DNA of 45,307 nucleotides from positions 1-45,307 of the forward strand of contig JABMNK010000084.1 of assembly GCA_013204595.1 (NCBI GenBank). Reading direction: 5' to 3'. The translations under genes were made by a program, and so were the position numbers. This document shows positions 16,382 through 25,675 of the stretch, one piece after another. Origin of the DNA: Flammeovirgaceae bacterium. Its GTDB lineage: Bacteria > Bacteroidota > Bacteroidia > Cytophagales > Cyclobacteriaceae. The notes below the pieces were generated by a model. It was not told where the DNA came from, did no database searches, and saw nothing but the letters and a program-made list of their open reading frames with translations. The stretch's first letter is position 1; each line of letters opens with the position of its first letter.

Positions 16382-16609
16382 ATGAATTCAAATCGAGACG
16401 TTCTCAAAGTACGATACCACGACGGTATCGTTGGTGTATTATATATGTCTAGCGCGTTATTGGCAATGACCATCCAATTAGATTTTATCTGGATTGCCCT
16501 TGCTGTTGCCGCCTTGCAAATTGCTAGCCCTTTTACTAAATTTTGTCCCGTTTATTTTGTCCTAAATAAGTTAATGCCAGACACGGAGCCTATTCAGAAT
16601 GGAAAATAA
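16382..16609 (+). CDS. DUF2892 (YgaP-like) membrane protein
   Basis: 75 residues, two hydrophobic segments (about 18-32 and 36-50) followed by SPFTKFCPVYFVLNKLMP, the conserved FCPxY end of the DUF2892 family. This is the membrane domain attached to the rhodanese YgaP in other bacteria. Such small proteins often accompany sulfur-transfer genes and Crp/Fnr regulators; here only the regulator is present, 76 nt upstream. The role is uncertain, perhaps in sulfur or thiol handling. A perfect 8-bp inverted repeat (16411-16418 / 16424-16431) lies within the first codons. A strong hairpin follows the gene. Confidence 0.75.
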   Translation: MNSNRDVLKVRYHDGIVGVLYMSSALLAMTIQLDFIWIALAVAALQIASPFTKFCPVYFVLNKLMPDTEPIQNGK

Positions 16610-16625
16610 GCATAATTTTTAAATA

Positions 16626-16672
16626 AAAGACCAATAAATACGTGAGTCTGTTTTCTGAATTTATTGGTCTTT
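16626..16672 (+). terminator. 14-bp perfect inverted repeat, likely terminator
   Basis: AAAGACCAATAAAT (16626-16639) and its exact reverse complement ATTTATTGGTCTTT (16659-16672) enclose a 19-nt loop, 16 nt after the DUF2892 stop codon. The stem ends in TTT but has no long T-run, so it may act as a bidirectional terminator or RNA-stabilising hairpin. Confidence 0.65.
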
Positions 16673-16767
16673 ACCTTCTCCCCTTCTTTATACAATTCAG
16701 ACCATTCGTGTATCATAATTTTTAAAGGATATTTTTTTCGTTTATCTTTTTGGGAGATTTATATAAA

Positions 16768-18228
16768 ATGAAAAAGAAAAAATCAACTTCTGAAGCGCGG
16801 AGAGAATTCATTAAAAATGGATTAGTGCTTTCTGCTATTACTATTGTACCCCGCCATGTTTTGGGAGGGGTCGGCTTTACCGCCCCGAGTGACCAGTTAA
16901 ATATAGCAGCCATAGGCGCTGGCGGCAAAGGCGCTAGTGACATTCGAAATGCTTCTGTAAATGGACGTGAAAGGATCAGTGCACTTTGTGATGTTGATTT
17001 TTCGGGGACTGCGTCGGAAACTATTAAGCGGTTTCCAAAGGCAAAGTTGTATGCAGATTTTAGAGAAATGCTGGACAAGGAAAAGGACCTTGATGCAGTG
17101 ACTATTTCAACCCCAGATCATGTACATGGTTCGGCGGCCGTTTATGCCATGGAGCGTGGTAAGCATGTTTATGTCCAAAAGCCTATTACCCACAATATCA
17201 GAGAAGCTAGAATGCTCACAGAAATGGCGCGCAAACAGCAAGTCGTCACACAAATGGGAAATCAAGGGGGATCTAATCCATTGTTACAATTGGTTCAGAA
17301 ATGGGTCGATTCAGGAGTTATTGGAAAAATCTCAAAGGTTCAGGTGTGGACCAACAGACCTGTTTGGCCACAGGGCATTCAGATGCCTTCACCCGATCCG
17401 GCTTCAAAGCCTAGTGCTTTGAATTGGGATTTGTGGTTAGGACCAGCGCCATTAAAACCTTACACCCCCAACCTTCACCCCTTCAATTGGAGAGGATGGT
17501 GGGATTATGGAACGGGAGCGCTTGGTGATGTGGGATGCCACTTGATTGACATTCCTTTTAGAACTCTTGGATTGAAGTACCCTAAGGATGCAGAGTGTAG
17601 TATAGGCAGTGTTTATTCTCAAATGTGGGTTCCAGACTACCTTCCGGAGGGCTGTCCCCCCTCCTCGATGATTACCTTACATTTTGGCGCGACTGAAAAA
17701 AGTAAATCTCCCATCGAATTGACTTGGAGCGATGGAGGAATCAGGCCCCCACATCCTGAAATCATTCCAGCCAATTCAGACATAGGAGGACCTGGAAGTC
17801 AGAATGGGGTATTGATGATCGGAGAAAAAGGAATTATTTCCACGAATATCAATGACAGTTCGCCATTGACACCGAAGCTCTACTTAAATGACGGGACCAC
17901 AGAATTTGGCCCTGAAGTAGAGCCAAATGATGAGCCAGAATATGGTCACCAGCGTATGTGGGTTGATGCTTGTAAAGCTGGATTTAATAGTTCCGAGCAC
18001 AAAGCTCTTACTTCTTCTTTTGACTATGCAGGCCCTATGACGGAAACCGTTTTAATGGGTAATTTGGCCATCAGGAGTTACCTGTTGCAGAGGGAAGACG
18101 TGAATGGTCGATCGGAGTTTTATGCCCGTAAAAAACTACTTTGGGATGGTGAAAATATGAGGATCACCAATCTTGAAGAAGCCAATCAATTTGTAGGACG
18201 CATCTATAGGTCTGGCTGGGAGTTGTAA
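16768..18228 (+). CDS. Gfo/Idh/MocA oxidoreductase, Tat-type leader
   Basis: 486 residues from ATG 16768; a TTG six codons upstream (16750) was rejected. The N-terminus carries a twin-arginine-type motif (EARREFIKNG) and a hydrophobic segment, so it is exported folded, probably with NAD(P) bound. The Rossmann motif follows at AAIGAGGKG, then LCDVD, TISTPDHVH and HVYVQKPITH, the EKP-like catalytic Lys segment with Gln in place of Glu. It is about 59-65% identical by eye to the gene at 21210 in its conserved blocks. Exported members of this family in Bacteroidota oxidise or isomerise sugars. It probably belongs to one locus with the DUF5916 protein. Confidence 0.85.
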   Translation: MKKKKSTSEARREFIKNGLVLSAITIVPRHVLGGVGFTAPSDQLNIAAIGAGGKGASDIRNASVNGRERISALCDVDFSGTASETIKRFPKAKLYADFREMLDKEKDLDAVTISTPDHVHGSAAVYAMERGKHVYVQKPITHNIREARMLTEMARKQQVVTQMGNQGGSNPLLQLVQKWVDSGVIGKISKVQVWTNRPVWPQGIQMPSPDPASKPSALNWDLWLGPAPLKPYTPNLHPFNWRGWWDYGTGALGDVGCHLIDIPFRTLGLKYPKDAECSIGSVYSQMWVPDYLPEGCPPSSMITLHFGATEKSKSPIELTWSDGGIRPPHPEIIPANSDIGGPGSQNGVLMIGEKGIISTNINDSSPLTPKLYLNDGTTEFGPEVEPNDEPEYGHQRMWVDACKAGFNSSEHKALTSSFDYAGPMTETVLMGNLAIRSYLLQREDVNGRSEFYARKKLLWDGENMRITNLEEANQFVGRIYRSGWEL

Positions 18229-18402
18229 AAAAGCAAGGTTAAGAAAGAGATAAAATGGTTTTTTCCATCATCTCTCAAGACCGTAGAAACAGCCCTTGAG
18301 GGGTGATTTTGTTTGGGTACTTTTAAAATTATCAAAATTTCAGGCAACCTGTTGGGGGTTCATTACGTCCTTATAGCGTAACAATTGACGGCAGCCTTAA
18401 TC

Positions 18403-21018
18403 ATGCGGAAATTCATTGCATCTAGTTTACTCTTCTTGATATTTACTGTTTCGGCACAAGAGGCTTTTCAAGACAAAAGAAGCTACGTGACTCATGCTAT
18501 AAATGGCCTCGAAGTCCCAGAAATTGATGGTCGGTTCAATGAACCGCTTTGGGATAAAGTTGCTTGGGAAGGGAATTTTGTGGAGGCAGGACCCAGTGAA
18601 AATACAGCACCAGCCCAGCCCACTCGATTTAAGTTGGTTTATGATGACAATTTTCTGTACATAGCCATTCAATGTCTTGATTCATTACCTGATAAGATTG
18701 TCAAGAGACTATCTAGAAGAGACAATACCCAAGGGGATTGGGTAGCCATTGGTTTTGATAGTTATTTTGACAAGAGAACGGCGTTCGTCTTTACCGTGAG
18801 TGCGTCCGGCGTTAAAGGTGATGCCTTTGTTACGGAAAATGGAAATAATGATGATCAAAGTTGGAATCCTATTTGGTATGTAGCCACGACCATTGATACA
18901 CTAGGGTGGAATGCAGAAATGAAAATCCCATTTAGCCAATTGAAATTCGGAAAATCAGTGGAGCAATTATGGGGATTACAAGTGGCAAGAAATTTATTTA
19001 GAGAACAAGAGATGTCAGTATGGGATCGGATTCCACAAAACAGTGCAGGCTGGATTAGTGAATCTGGAACGCTTAAAGGACTTAAGCACTTAAAGGCCCA
19101 GCATCAGTTGGAAATACAACCGTTTGTGGTTGCTCAATATGATACCTACGCGCGTGAGGCGGGCAATCCATTTAAAGAAGGGAGAGAAATGAACTTAAAT
19201 GGAGGTATTGATGCCAAGATTGGGGTAACCAATGATTTGACCCTAGACCTTACCATCAATCCGGATTTCGGACAGGTGGAGGCCGATCCTGGAGCCATTG
19301 CGTTGGATGGATTTCAAATATTTTTTAACGAAAGACGCCCCTTTTTTGTAGAAAATAAAAATATTTTTGATTTCCAATTTGCCAATGGCGCTGATAATTT
19401 ATTCTACAGTAGGCAGATAGGAAGAAGTCCTCAGGGATCCGCGTCAGTGGCTGCGGGTGCCTATGTAGATCAACCTAATAATACGACTATTTTAGGAGCG
19501 GCAAGACTTTCTGGAAAAACCAAAAACGGATGGTCTTTGGGATTGTTAGAGACGGTCACGGCTGACATGTTTGCCAAAATCATTGACAATGGCGAGGAAT
19601 CTAAACAACAGGTTGAGCCCATGACCAATTACTTGGTTGGCCGCGCACAAAAAGATTTTAATAATAGGATGTCTTATGTCGGTGCCATGATCACAGCCAC
19701 CCATCGGGATTTGGGAACGGGAAGCAATTTTCAATATTTACGAGAGGCAGCCTATTCAGGAGGTGTAGATTTTAAGCACAATTGGCAGGATAGGAAATAC
19801 TATCTCGCAGGAAATTTTGTAGTCAGCAATGTTCAGGGATCTAAAGAAGCCATTACTGCTACCCAATCTGATATTACCCATCTTTTTAATCGCTTAGATG
19901 CTTCACATGTAGCGGTAGATACAAGTCGTACAATGCTGACGGGTTCAGGAGGTAAATTGGAAATAGGTAAAGCAACAGGCGTATGGCTGTACAGTGGGGG
20001 ATTTATTTGGCGTTCCCCAGAACTAGAACTCAATGATGTTGGGTTTTTACGTCAAGCAGATGAAATTCGTCAATATTTGGATTTAAAAGGCCAATTTTTA
20101 ACACCAACAGACTGGTATAGAGGTGCTTCTTTAGGCTTTGGCCAATTTACGACGTATGATTTTGAGGGGAATTTGAATCGATTACAATTTGACCTCAATG
20201 GCAACGTGAATTTTAAGAATAATTGGGAGGCCAATATACGCATGATTCACAAACCGCTGATCAATATCAATACCTATTTGCGTGGAGGCCCAAGATGGCG
20301 TTTTTCAGAGGAAAACGGGATTTTTCTGTCAGCAGGAAGTGATCGAAGGAAACGATATAATGTGAATGTAAGGATAGGGAAAAGTCAAGCTAAGGAAGAT
20401 AATTTTTCATTTACCAGCTATTCCATCTCAATGGGATATCAGCCTACTAATGCTTTGAGACTATCTTTAGAAACCTCATACAGAAACGCCCCAAGTAAGA
20501 CCCAGTATGTAACCCAAGGAAATTTTCTCAATAAGAACTTTTATATCTTGGCAGCCATCGATCAGGTGACGTGGTCCACATCTTTAAGGGTCAATTACAA
20601 TATCAATCCAAATCTAACATTGCAATATTATGGACAACCGTTCATCTCAAGGGGTGTTTATGATGATTTTAATTATGTAAAAGAGGCAAGTGTTGAAAAA
20701 TTAGATGAGCGTATTCAGCTTTATTCGGACCAGCAGATCAGCATCAGTGATGGTGTTTTCTCTATTGATCAGGATGAAGATGGGACGGCTGATTTTTCAT
20801 TTGAGAATCCTGACTTTTCATATGTCCAATATAGGTCAAATTTGGTGGTAAGATGGGAGTATGTGGCTGGATCTGAACTGTATTTTGTCTGGTCTCAAGG
20901 AATTACCGGGTTAGATGATCCAATGAGTGAGCTGGGCCAGAGTCTGCAACATCAAATCTTTGATCAGCAACTCAACAATACTTTTTTAATCAAGGCCACC
21001 TACAGGTTTATTTTATAA
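18403..21018 (+). CDS. DUF5916 outer-membrane protein with CBM9-like domain
   Basis: 871 residues from ATG 18403; a TTG six codons upstream (18385) was rejected. Signal peptide (MRKFIASSLLFLIFTVSAQ). Residues about 30-230 form a CBM9-like domain (EIDGRFNEPLWDKV at the start, DDNFLYIAIQCLDS), normally a sugar-binding beta-sandwich. The rest is the DUF5916 region, including DLTINPDFGQVEADP and FNERRPFFVENKNIFDF, with a C-terminal set of amphipathic strands ending in an aromatic residue pattern (TFLIKATYRFIL) typical of outer-membrane barrels. The family is common in Bacteroidota and its function is unknown. It sits between two paralogous exported oxidoreductases, which suggests a role in handling a glycan or glycoside. 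Confidence 0.82.
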   Translation: MRKFIASSLLFLIFTVSAQEAFQDKRSYVTHAINGLEVPEIDGRFNEPLWDKVAWEGNFVEAGPSENTAPAQPTRFKLVYDDNFLYIAIQCLDSLPDKIVKRLSRRDNTQGDWVAIGFDSYFDKRTAFVFTVSASGVKGDAFVTENGNNDDQSWNPIWYVATTIDTLGWNAEMKIPFSQLKFGKSVEQLWGLQVARNLFREQEMSVWDRIPQNSAGWISESGTLKGLKHLKAQHQLEIQPFVVAQYDTYAREAGNPFKEGREMNLNGGIDAKIGVTNDLTLDLTINPDFGQVEADPGAIALDGFQIFFNERRPFFVENKNIFDFQFANGADNLFYSRQIGRSPQGSASVAAGAYVDQPNNTTILGAARLSGKTKNGWSLGLLETVTADMFAKIIDNGEESKQQVEPMTNYLVGRAQKDFNNRMSYVGAMITATHRDLGTGSNFQYLREAAYSGGVDFKHNWQDRKYYLAGNFVVSNVQGSKEAITATQSDITHLFNRLDASHVAVDTSRTMLTGSGGKLEIGKATGVWLYSGGFIWRSPELELNDVGFLRQADEIRQYLDLKGQFLTPTDWYRGASLGFGQFTTYDFEGNLNRLQFDLNGNVNFKNNWEANIRMIHKPLININTYLRGGPRWRFSEENGIFLSAGSDRRKRYNVNVRIGKSQAKEDNFSFTSYSISMGYQPTNALRLSLETSYRNAPSKTQYVTQGNFLNKNFYILAAIDQVTWSTSLRVNYNINPNLTLQYYGQPFISRGVYDDFNYVKEASVEKLDERIQLYSDQQISISDGVFSIDQDEDGTADFSFENPDFSYVQYRSNLVVRWEYVAGSELYFVWSQGITGLDDPMSELGQSLQHQIFDQQLNNTFLIKATYRFIL

Positions 21019-21209
21019 AGCATTGATCGTTTAGCTCTAAGATTCATCTGCACCACAAGTATGGATTTAGTGTATTTGAAAGCGTTGAAGAATATTCAAT
21101 CGTTATTTAAATTAAATGATTACCGCTTATAATTTTTTTTGATAGAGATGTTTTAGGTCAAACAATAATAGGTTAGATTGTATGATTATAGTTAAAAATC
21201 CGAATTAAT

Positions 21210-22643
21210 ATGGCAATCAAAAAATCAAGAAGGGACTTTATCGTGAAAAGTGCCGCCGCAGGAGCAGGTTTTTTTATCGTACCGAGGCATGTCCTTGGGG
21301 GACCGGGGTTCACAGCGCCGAGTGACCAGCTAGCCATTGCGGCCATCGGTTCCGGTGGAAAAGGAGGTTCCGATTTAAAAAATGCTTTCAATGGTGGTAA
21401 GAATCGAATTGTCGCCCTTTGCGATGTGGATCCTGAGAGAGCTGCCCAAGCGATCAAAGATCACAGCAAGGCACCCTTCTATTATGATTATCGAGAGATG
21501 CTTGACAAGGAATTGGACATTGATGCAGTCACCATTGGCACCCCAGATCATACCCACGCCTTAATTGCGCAAAATGCGATGCTTCGGGGTAAGCATGTAT
21601 ATGTGCAAAAACCATTAACACATACCATCTCAGAGGCACGTCTACTCACTCAAACTGCAGAAAAATATAAGATTGTCACGCAAATGGGTAATCAAGGAGG
21701 ATCCAATGAAGGAGTGATTCTATTGAAACAATGGGTCAAAGATCAAGAAATTGGAAGGATTGAAAAAGTTCAAGTTTGGACGAATCGACCTGTATGGCCT
21801 CAAGGCATCCAGATGCCATTGGCCAATGAAATTGAAAAACCTGAAAAATTGAACTGGGATTTATGGTTGGGTCCCGCAACCAAAAGGCCCTTTACCCCAG
21901 GATTACATCCTTTCAATTGGAGGGGTTTTTGGGAATATGGAACAGGTTCATTGGGAGATATGGGCTGCCATTTGTTTGACGCACCTTATAAAGCGCTGCA
22001 GTTGGGATACCCTTCTGGAGTTCAATGTAGTGTGGTGGATGTATACAAAGAAATGTGGATGCCAGAGTATACGCCTGAGGCGTGCCCTTTGGCAGCTAAA
22101 GTGACTATTGATTTCCCAGCGGATAAAAACAACCCCAATGGTGTGGTATTTGAGTGGACTGATGGTGGACTTCAGCCGGCCATTCCCGAGGAACTTGCGG
22201 CAACATTTGTGCCGGATTCCAGTGGAGTTTTTATGATTGGTGCGAACGGAGTAATTACCTGTGACACTTACGGTAACAATCCCAGATTATTTAAAAAAGG
22301 GAGAGAACCGTTGCTTTTTGATACGAGCTTTCAGGACAATTTGGATTTGAATCATAACCAAGCGTGGACGGAAGCTTGTAAGGCTGGTCACGGATCTGCT
22401 GAACACAAGGCGCTCACGGCTTCTTTTGATTACGCGGGGCCTTTCACTGAAACGGTGCTAATGGGCAATTTGGCTATTCGAAGCCATCAACTGAGAAGAG
22501 AGAACGCTTTGGGGAGGAAAGAATATTTTGGACGAAAAAAATTGTATTGGGATGGTGTTAATATGAAAATCACCAACCTAGAAGAGGCCAATCAATTTGT
22601 AACAAAGCCTTATCGAAAGGGTTGGGAATTGTCCAATTTATGA
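21210..22643 (+). CDS. Gfo/Idh/MocA oxidoreductase, Tat signal (paralogue)
   Basis: 477 residues. Tat motif SRRDFIVK at residues 6-13, followed by a hydrophobic stretch and IVPRHVLGG. Rossmann AAIGSGGKG, LCDVDPERA, TIGTPDHTH and YVQKPLTH are visible. Long stretches match the protein at 16768 (e.g. NRPVWPQGIQMP, LHPFNWRG, TNLEEANQFV), so the two arose by duplication. Probably a periplasmic sugar dehydrogenase or isomerase. Together with the DUF5916 protein between them the three form one co-directional cluster, although the gaps (174 and 191 nt) are too long to prove a single operon. Confidence 0.87.
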   Translation: MAIKKSRRDFIVKSAAAGAGFFIVPRHVLGGPGFTAPSDQLAIAAIGSGGKGGSDLKNAFNGGKNRIVALCDVDPERAAQAIKDHSKAPFYYDYREMLDKELDIDAVTIGTPDHTHALIAQNAMLRGKHVYVQKPLTHTISEARLLTQTAEKYKIVTQMGNQGGSNEGVILLKQWVKDQEIGRIEKVQVWTNRPVWPQGIQMPLANEIEKPEKLNWDLWLGPATKRPFTPGLHPFNWRGFWEYGTGSLGDMGCHLFDAPYKALQLGYPSGVQCSVVDVYKEMWMPEYTPEACPLAAKVTIDFPADKNNPNGVVFEWTDGGLQPAIPEELAATFVPDSSGVFMIGANGVITCDTYGNNPRLFKKGREPLLFDTSFQDNLDLNHNQAWTEACKAGHGSAEHKALTASFDYAGPFTETVLMGNLAIRSHQLRRENALGRKEYFGRKKLYWDGVNMKITNLEEANQFVTKPYRKGWELSNL

Positions 22644-22700
22644 TTGCATTGACAGCTAAAACAGCGGTCAAAATCAATATTATAATTCTTCTTTTCTATT

Positions 22701-25121
22701 TTAAAAGGAACCTCGAAGGGTAAAAGAAAAATTACGTCCTGAGGCACTGATATTGGAAGCAAAAGGCCTGTAGTTCTTGTCCAATAGGTTTTCTATTCCC
22801 AATTGGAATTGCAGTTTTGAATTTAACTGATAGGCCCCATTCAAATTAAAAGTCATCCATGCCGGTGTATACCCATTTATGGGGTCAACTGAATAAGCTT
22901 CATTATCTTCTCCGAGAAGATTATAATCCTTGGATTTTTTAGCGCCATTGTATACCACAAAGAATGCTCCTTTAAATTTATTGAGTTGAACGTTGAGACT
23001 GGTTCGACCAAACAAGGGTGAGATGTGATCCAATGGGTAATCACCGTTTGCAGAATTTAATCGACCATAGGTATAATTGATTGAATTCGTTATGAAAAAA
23101 ACATTGGAAAGATCCGCATTCACATAGCCGCTATAGCCGAGTAAATAGGCGTCGTTGGCATTTATATTTGTCAACACCCTACTTAGTTCTCCATTATAGA
23201 GAATGCTATCTAAGCCATTGAAAGTGCCGGATTGAGTGGTTATGGCATTTTGATACCAAGTATAATACGCATTAACGCCGACATGAATCTTGTCAATTAG
23301 TTTTTTGCTGATTCCAATTTCTACGTTATAAGTATATTCTGGACCAATATTGGGATTAGGAACGATTACTTCTCCTAGAGCAGATTCAAAAACTTTACTT
23401 AGGTCATCTACGTTTGGAGCTCTAAATCCACTAGAACCCACTGCCATTAGTCTCCAGTTATTGCCGGGGTTATAAATAACACTTATGTTTCCATTTAGTG
23501 CGGTATTGTTCTGGGTTACTTCATCAAAGTAGAACGGAAAAAACGTTTTATCATCAAATTGTGCAGAAAGGGCTACGTAGTTTAGTCGGATACCTTCATT
23601 GATGATCCAGCGGTCATTAAGGGCAAAAGAATGCGTAAAGTAGGCGGCATAACTTTGCATGATAGATCCGCCATCTGGATATCTGGTATCTAATGGGCCA
23701 CTTTTACCTGTTAATATATTTTCTTTATTGGCCGAAGAACTGACATCATTATACCAAAAATCCAAACCATATCTGAGCGTATGCCTATTGATTATTTTTT
23801 CAAAATCAGCATTGAGTGTATAAATATCAAGTTTTTCAATCCGATGGTTTAAAAACTCAGTATTAAATCTTCGATCGTTTCTACTTTCCTCAATATTTTG
23901 ATACCCTAGAATAATTTTGGCCTGATCATATAATTTGTAGGCCTTAGTCAAAGATAGGGTATAGGCGCTGAACAATCTTTTCTGAGGTCCATAATACCAT
24001 TGGGCATATTTTGGAGCTTCATTTTGAACCTGTGTTAACCGATCATATCTGGGTATATCGCTCGATATCGAGTATTGTAAGTTGAGACTATGTGAAAGAA
24101 ATTCATTTTGTTGAAAATGAAATTTCTGTAAAAAATCGTACTGCCGATATCCTGATTGTTTTTGAATATTTGGTGATGTATTTTCGATTTCAAGATCGGT
24201 ATCGCCTTCACGAATTACATAAAAATCGCGTAGACCAAAGTTAGGATATTCGTCACTTCTCGAGTCCCCTTGCCTCAAGTCTCCAAAATCGGCATAGGTA
24301 AGACTGGTTATTGAAGCAAATTTTTTTAGACCAAAATTAATATCAAAGTGACCTGTTTTTTCATTATTTGCAGTAGAAAATCGCATGAAGGCATTGCTGC
24401 GTACTTGCAGTGTGTCATTACTTGATAGCTTGGCTTTTTTGCTTGAAAAATGCATGACGCCTCCCAGCGCATCGCTACCATACACCACGGACCCTGGACC
24501 CAAAATAATTTCAACGCGATCGAGCATACTATTGTCCAATGTGATTGAATTTTGAAGATGCCCCCCTCTATAAATGGCATTGTTCATGCGTACGCCGTCG
24601 ACCACCATAAGTACTTTGTTAGTTTCAAAACCCCGGATGACCGGACTGCCGCCACCCATTTGGCTTTTTTGAACAAATACACTACCCGTACTCTGTAGCA
24701 TATCAGGTGTGGTTTGCTGATTTAAAAAAGCCAGTTCTTTGGCATTGACGACATGGATTAATTGGCCAACTGAGGTTAATTTTTCATTGAACTTATTGGC
24801 GGAAACCACTACTTCATTTAAAGAATATGAATTTTCTAGTAGGTATATCACAAAATTCAATGCCGCAAGTTGATCGTGACTATAGACTTGAATTTGGTAG
24901 TCGGGATGAACAAGCCACAGTTCCTCAGTTTTATTAAAAGTAGTTAAATCAACAACTCCATTACTATTTGTTTTTAGACTAATTCCATTTTTGTTTTCAA
25001 TGACAACATTTTCAATTGCTCGTAAATTGGTTTTGTCAAGAACACGTAGCTTTTGACCCATTAAAGAACTATTTAATAGTAAAGTGGCACCTAGCAAAAT
25101 TGAACAAAGAATAAGTTTCAT
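22701..25121 (-). CDS. TonB-dependent outer-membrane receptor
   Basis: 806 residues; signal peptide ending SSLMGQ. An N-terminal carboxypeptidase-regulatory-like beta domain (about 24-95) is followed by the plug, beginning NEVVVSANKF (about 102) with GSPVIRGFETNKVLMVVDG and LGPGSVVYGSDALGG, and then a 22-strand barrel ending in the characteristic C-terminal aromatic (FSFTLRGSF). The plug resembles siderophore/haem/vitamin-type receptors rather than SusC proteins: it lacks a SusD partner and is too short. It starts 18 nt after msrA, so it is co-transcribed with msrB and msrA. The ligand is unknown; iron, copper or cobalamin are possible. Confidence 0.88.
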   Translation of the reverse strand: MKLILCSILLGATLLLNSSLMGQKLRVLDKTNLRAIENVVIENKNGISLKTNSNGVVDLTTFNKTEELWLVHPDYQIQVYSHDQLAALNFVIYLLENSYSLNEVVVSANKFNEKLTSVGQLIHVVNAKELAFLNQQTTPDMLQSTGSVFVQKSQMGGGSPVIRGFETNKVLMVVDGVRMNNAIYRGGHLQNSITLDNSMLDRVEIILGPGSVVYGSDALGGVMHFSSKKAKLSSNDTLQVRSNAFMRFSTANNEKTGHFDINFGLKKFASITSLTYADFGDLRQGDSRSDEYPNFGLRDFYVIREGDTDLEIENTSPNIQKQSGYRQYDFLQKFHFQQNEFLSHSLNLQYSISSDIPRYDRLTQVQNEAPKYAQWYYGPQKRLFSAYTLSLTKAYKLYDQAKIILGYQNIEESRNDRRFNTEFLNHRIEKLDIYTLNADFEKIINRHTLRYGLDFWYNDVSSSANKENILTGKSGPLDTRYPDGGSIMQSYAAYFTHSFALNDRWIINEGIRLNYVALSAQFDDKTFFPFYFDEVTQNNTALNGNISVIYNPGNNWRLMAVGSSGFRAPNVDDLSKVFESALGEVIVPNPNIGPEYTYNVEIGISKKLIDKIHVGVNAYYTWYQNAITTQSGTFNGLDSILYNGELSRVLTNINANDAYLLGYSGYVNADLSNVFFITNSINYTYGRLNSANGDYPLDHISPLFGRTSLNVQLNKFKGAFFVVYNGAKKSKDYNLLGEDNEAYSVDPINGYTPAWMTFNLNGAYQLNSKLQFQLGIENLLDKNYRPFASNISASGRNFSFTLRGSF

Positions 25122-25139
25122 TTTTGATTCAGAGGAATT

Positions 25140-25673
25140 TTAAGATTTAAGACGATCGGCATATAAGGCTCTCAACTTGCCTAATTTAGGTTGAATGACC
25201 GCTTGGCAGTAGCCTTGCTGATTGTTTTGATTATAATAGTTGTGATGGTAGGCGTCGGCGGCATAAAAAGTGGTAGCCGGCGCAATTTGGGTTACAATGA
25301 GATCATTAAAATAGGCTTTCAATTCTTTAAAAACATCTAATGCAGTTAATTTTTGCTCTTCAGAATGATAGAAAATGACCGATCGATATTGGGTACCGAG
25401 GTCTGCTCCTTGACCATTTAGTTGCGTGGGGTCATGGGTAGTCATAAAGATCATCAATAAATCCCGATAGCTGATATGATTAGGATCGAAAGTCACTTGT
25501 ACTACCTCAGCATGACCGGTTAGACCTGAACAAACTTCCTTATAGGTCGGATGTCCAGGTACGGTTCCTCCGGCGTAGCCTGAAGCGACTTGTTTTACAC
25601 CTTTAAGACGCTGCATGACAGCCTCCAAGCACCAAAAGCAGCCACCTCCTAGTGTGGTAATTCCCTTGCTCAT
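25140..25673 (-). CDS. msrA: Peptide-methionine (S)-S-oxide reductase MsrA
   Basis: 177 residues. The active-site motif GCFWCLE (Cys12 as nucleophile) and GYAGG (about 39) are diagnostic; YRSVIFYHSEEQK and the C-terminal tyrosine-rich HHNYY region (resolving end) are also present. It reduces the S-epimer of methionine sulfoxide in oxidised proteins, with thioredoxin as donor. No signal peptide, so cytosolic. Its ATG lies 2 nt after the msrB stop, and the TonB receptor gene follows 18 nt later. Confidence 0.95.
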   Translation of the reverse strand: MSKGITTLGGGCFWCLEAVMQRLKGVKQVASGYAGGTVPGHPTYKEVCSGLTGHAEVVQVTFDPNHISYRDLLMIFMTTHDPTQLNGQGADLGTQYRSVIFYHSEEQKLTALDVFKELKAYFNDLIVTQIAPATTFYAADAYHHNYYNQNNQQGYCQAVIQPKLGKLRALYADRLKS

Positions 25674-25675
25674 AT

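Noticed and set aside
16750-16767. TTG start adding six residues before the Tat-type leader
   Set aside because: ATG 16768 places the RR motif at a normal distance from the N-terminus; the same logic removes TTG extensions at 18385, 9593, 12681, 26140 and 26958.
18248-18274. Hairpin with ATGG/CCAT around six T after the first Tat-type oxidoreductase gene
   Set aside because: The T-run is in the loop rather than after the stem, so it is not a typical terminator.
25122-25139. Cobalamin or other riboswitch before the TonB receptor
   Set aside because: Only 18 bases separate it from msrA, and no conserved riboswitch core is visible upstream of msrB.
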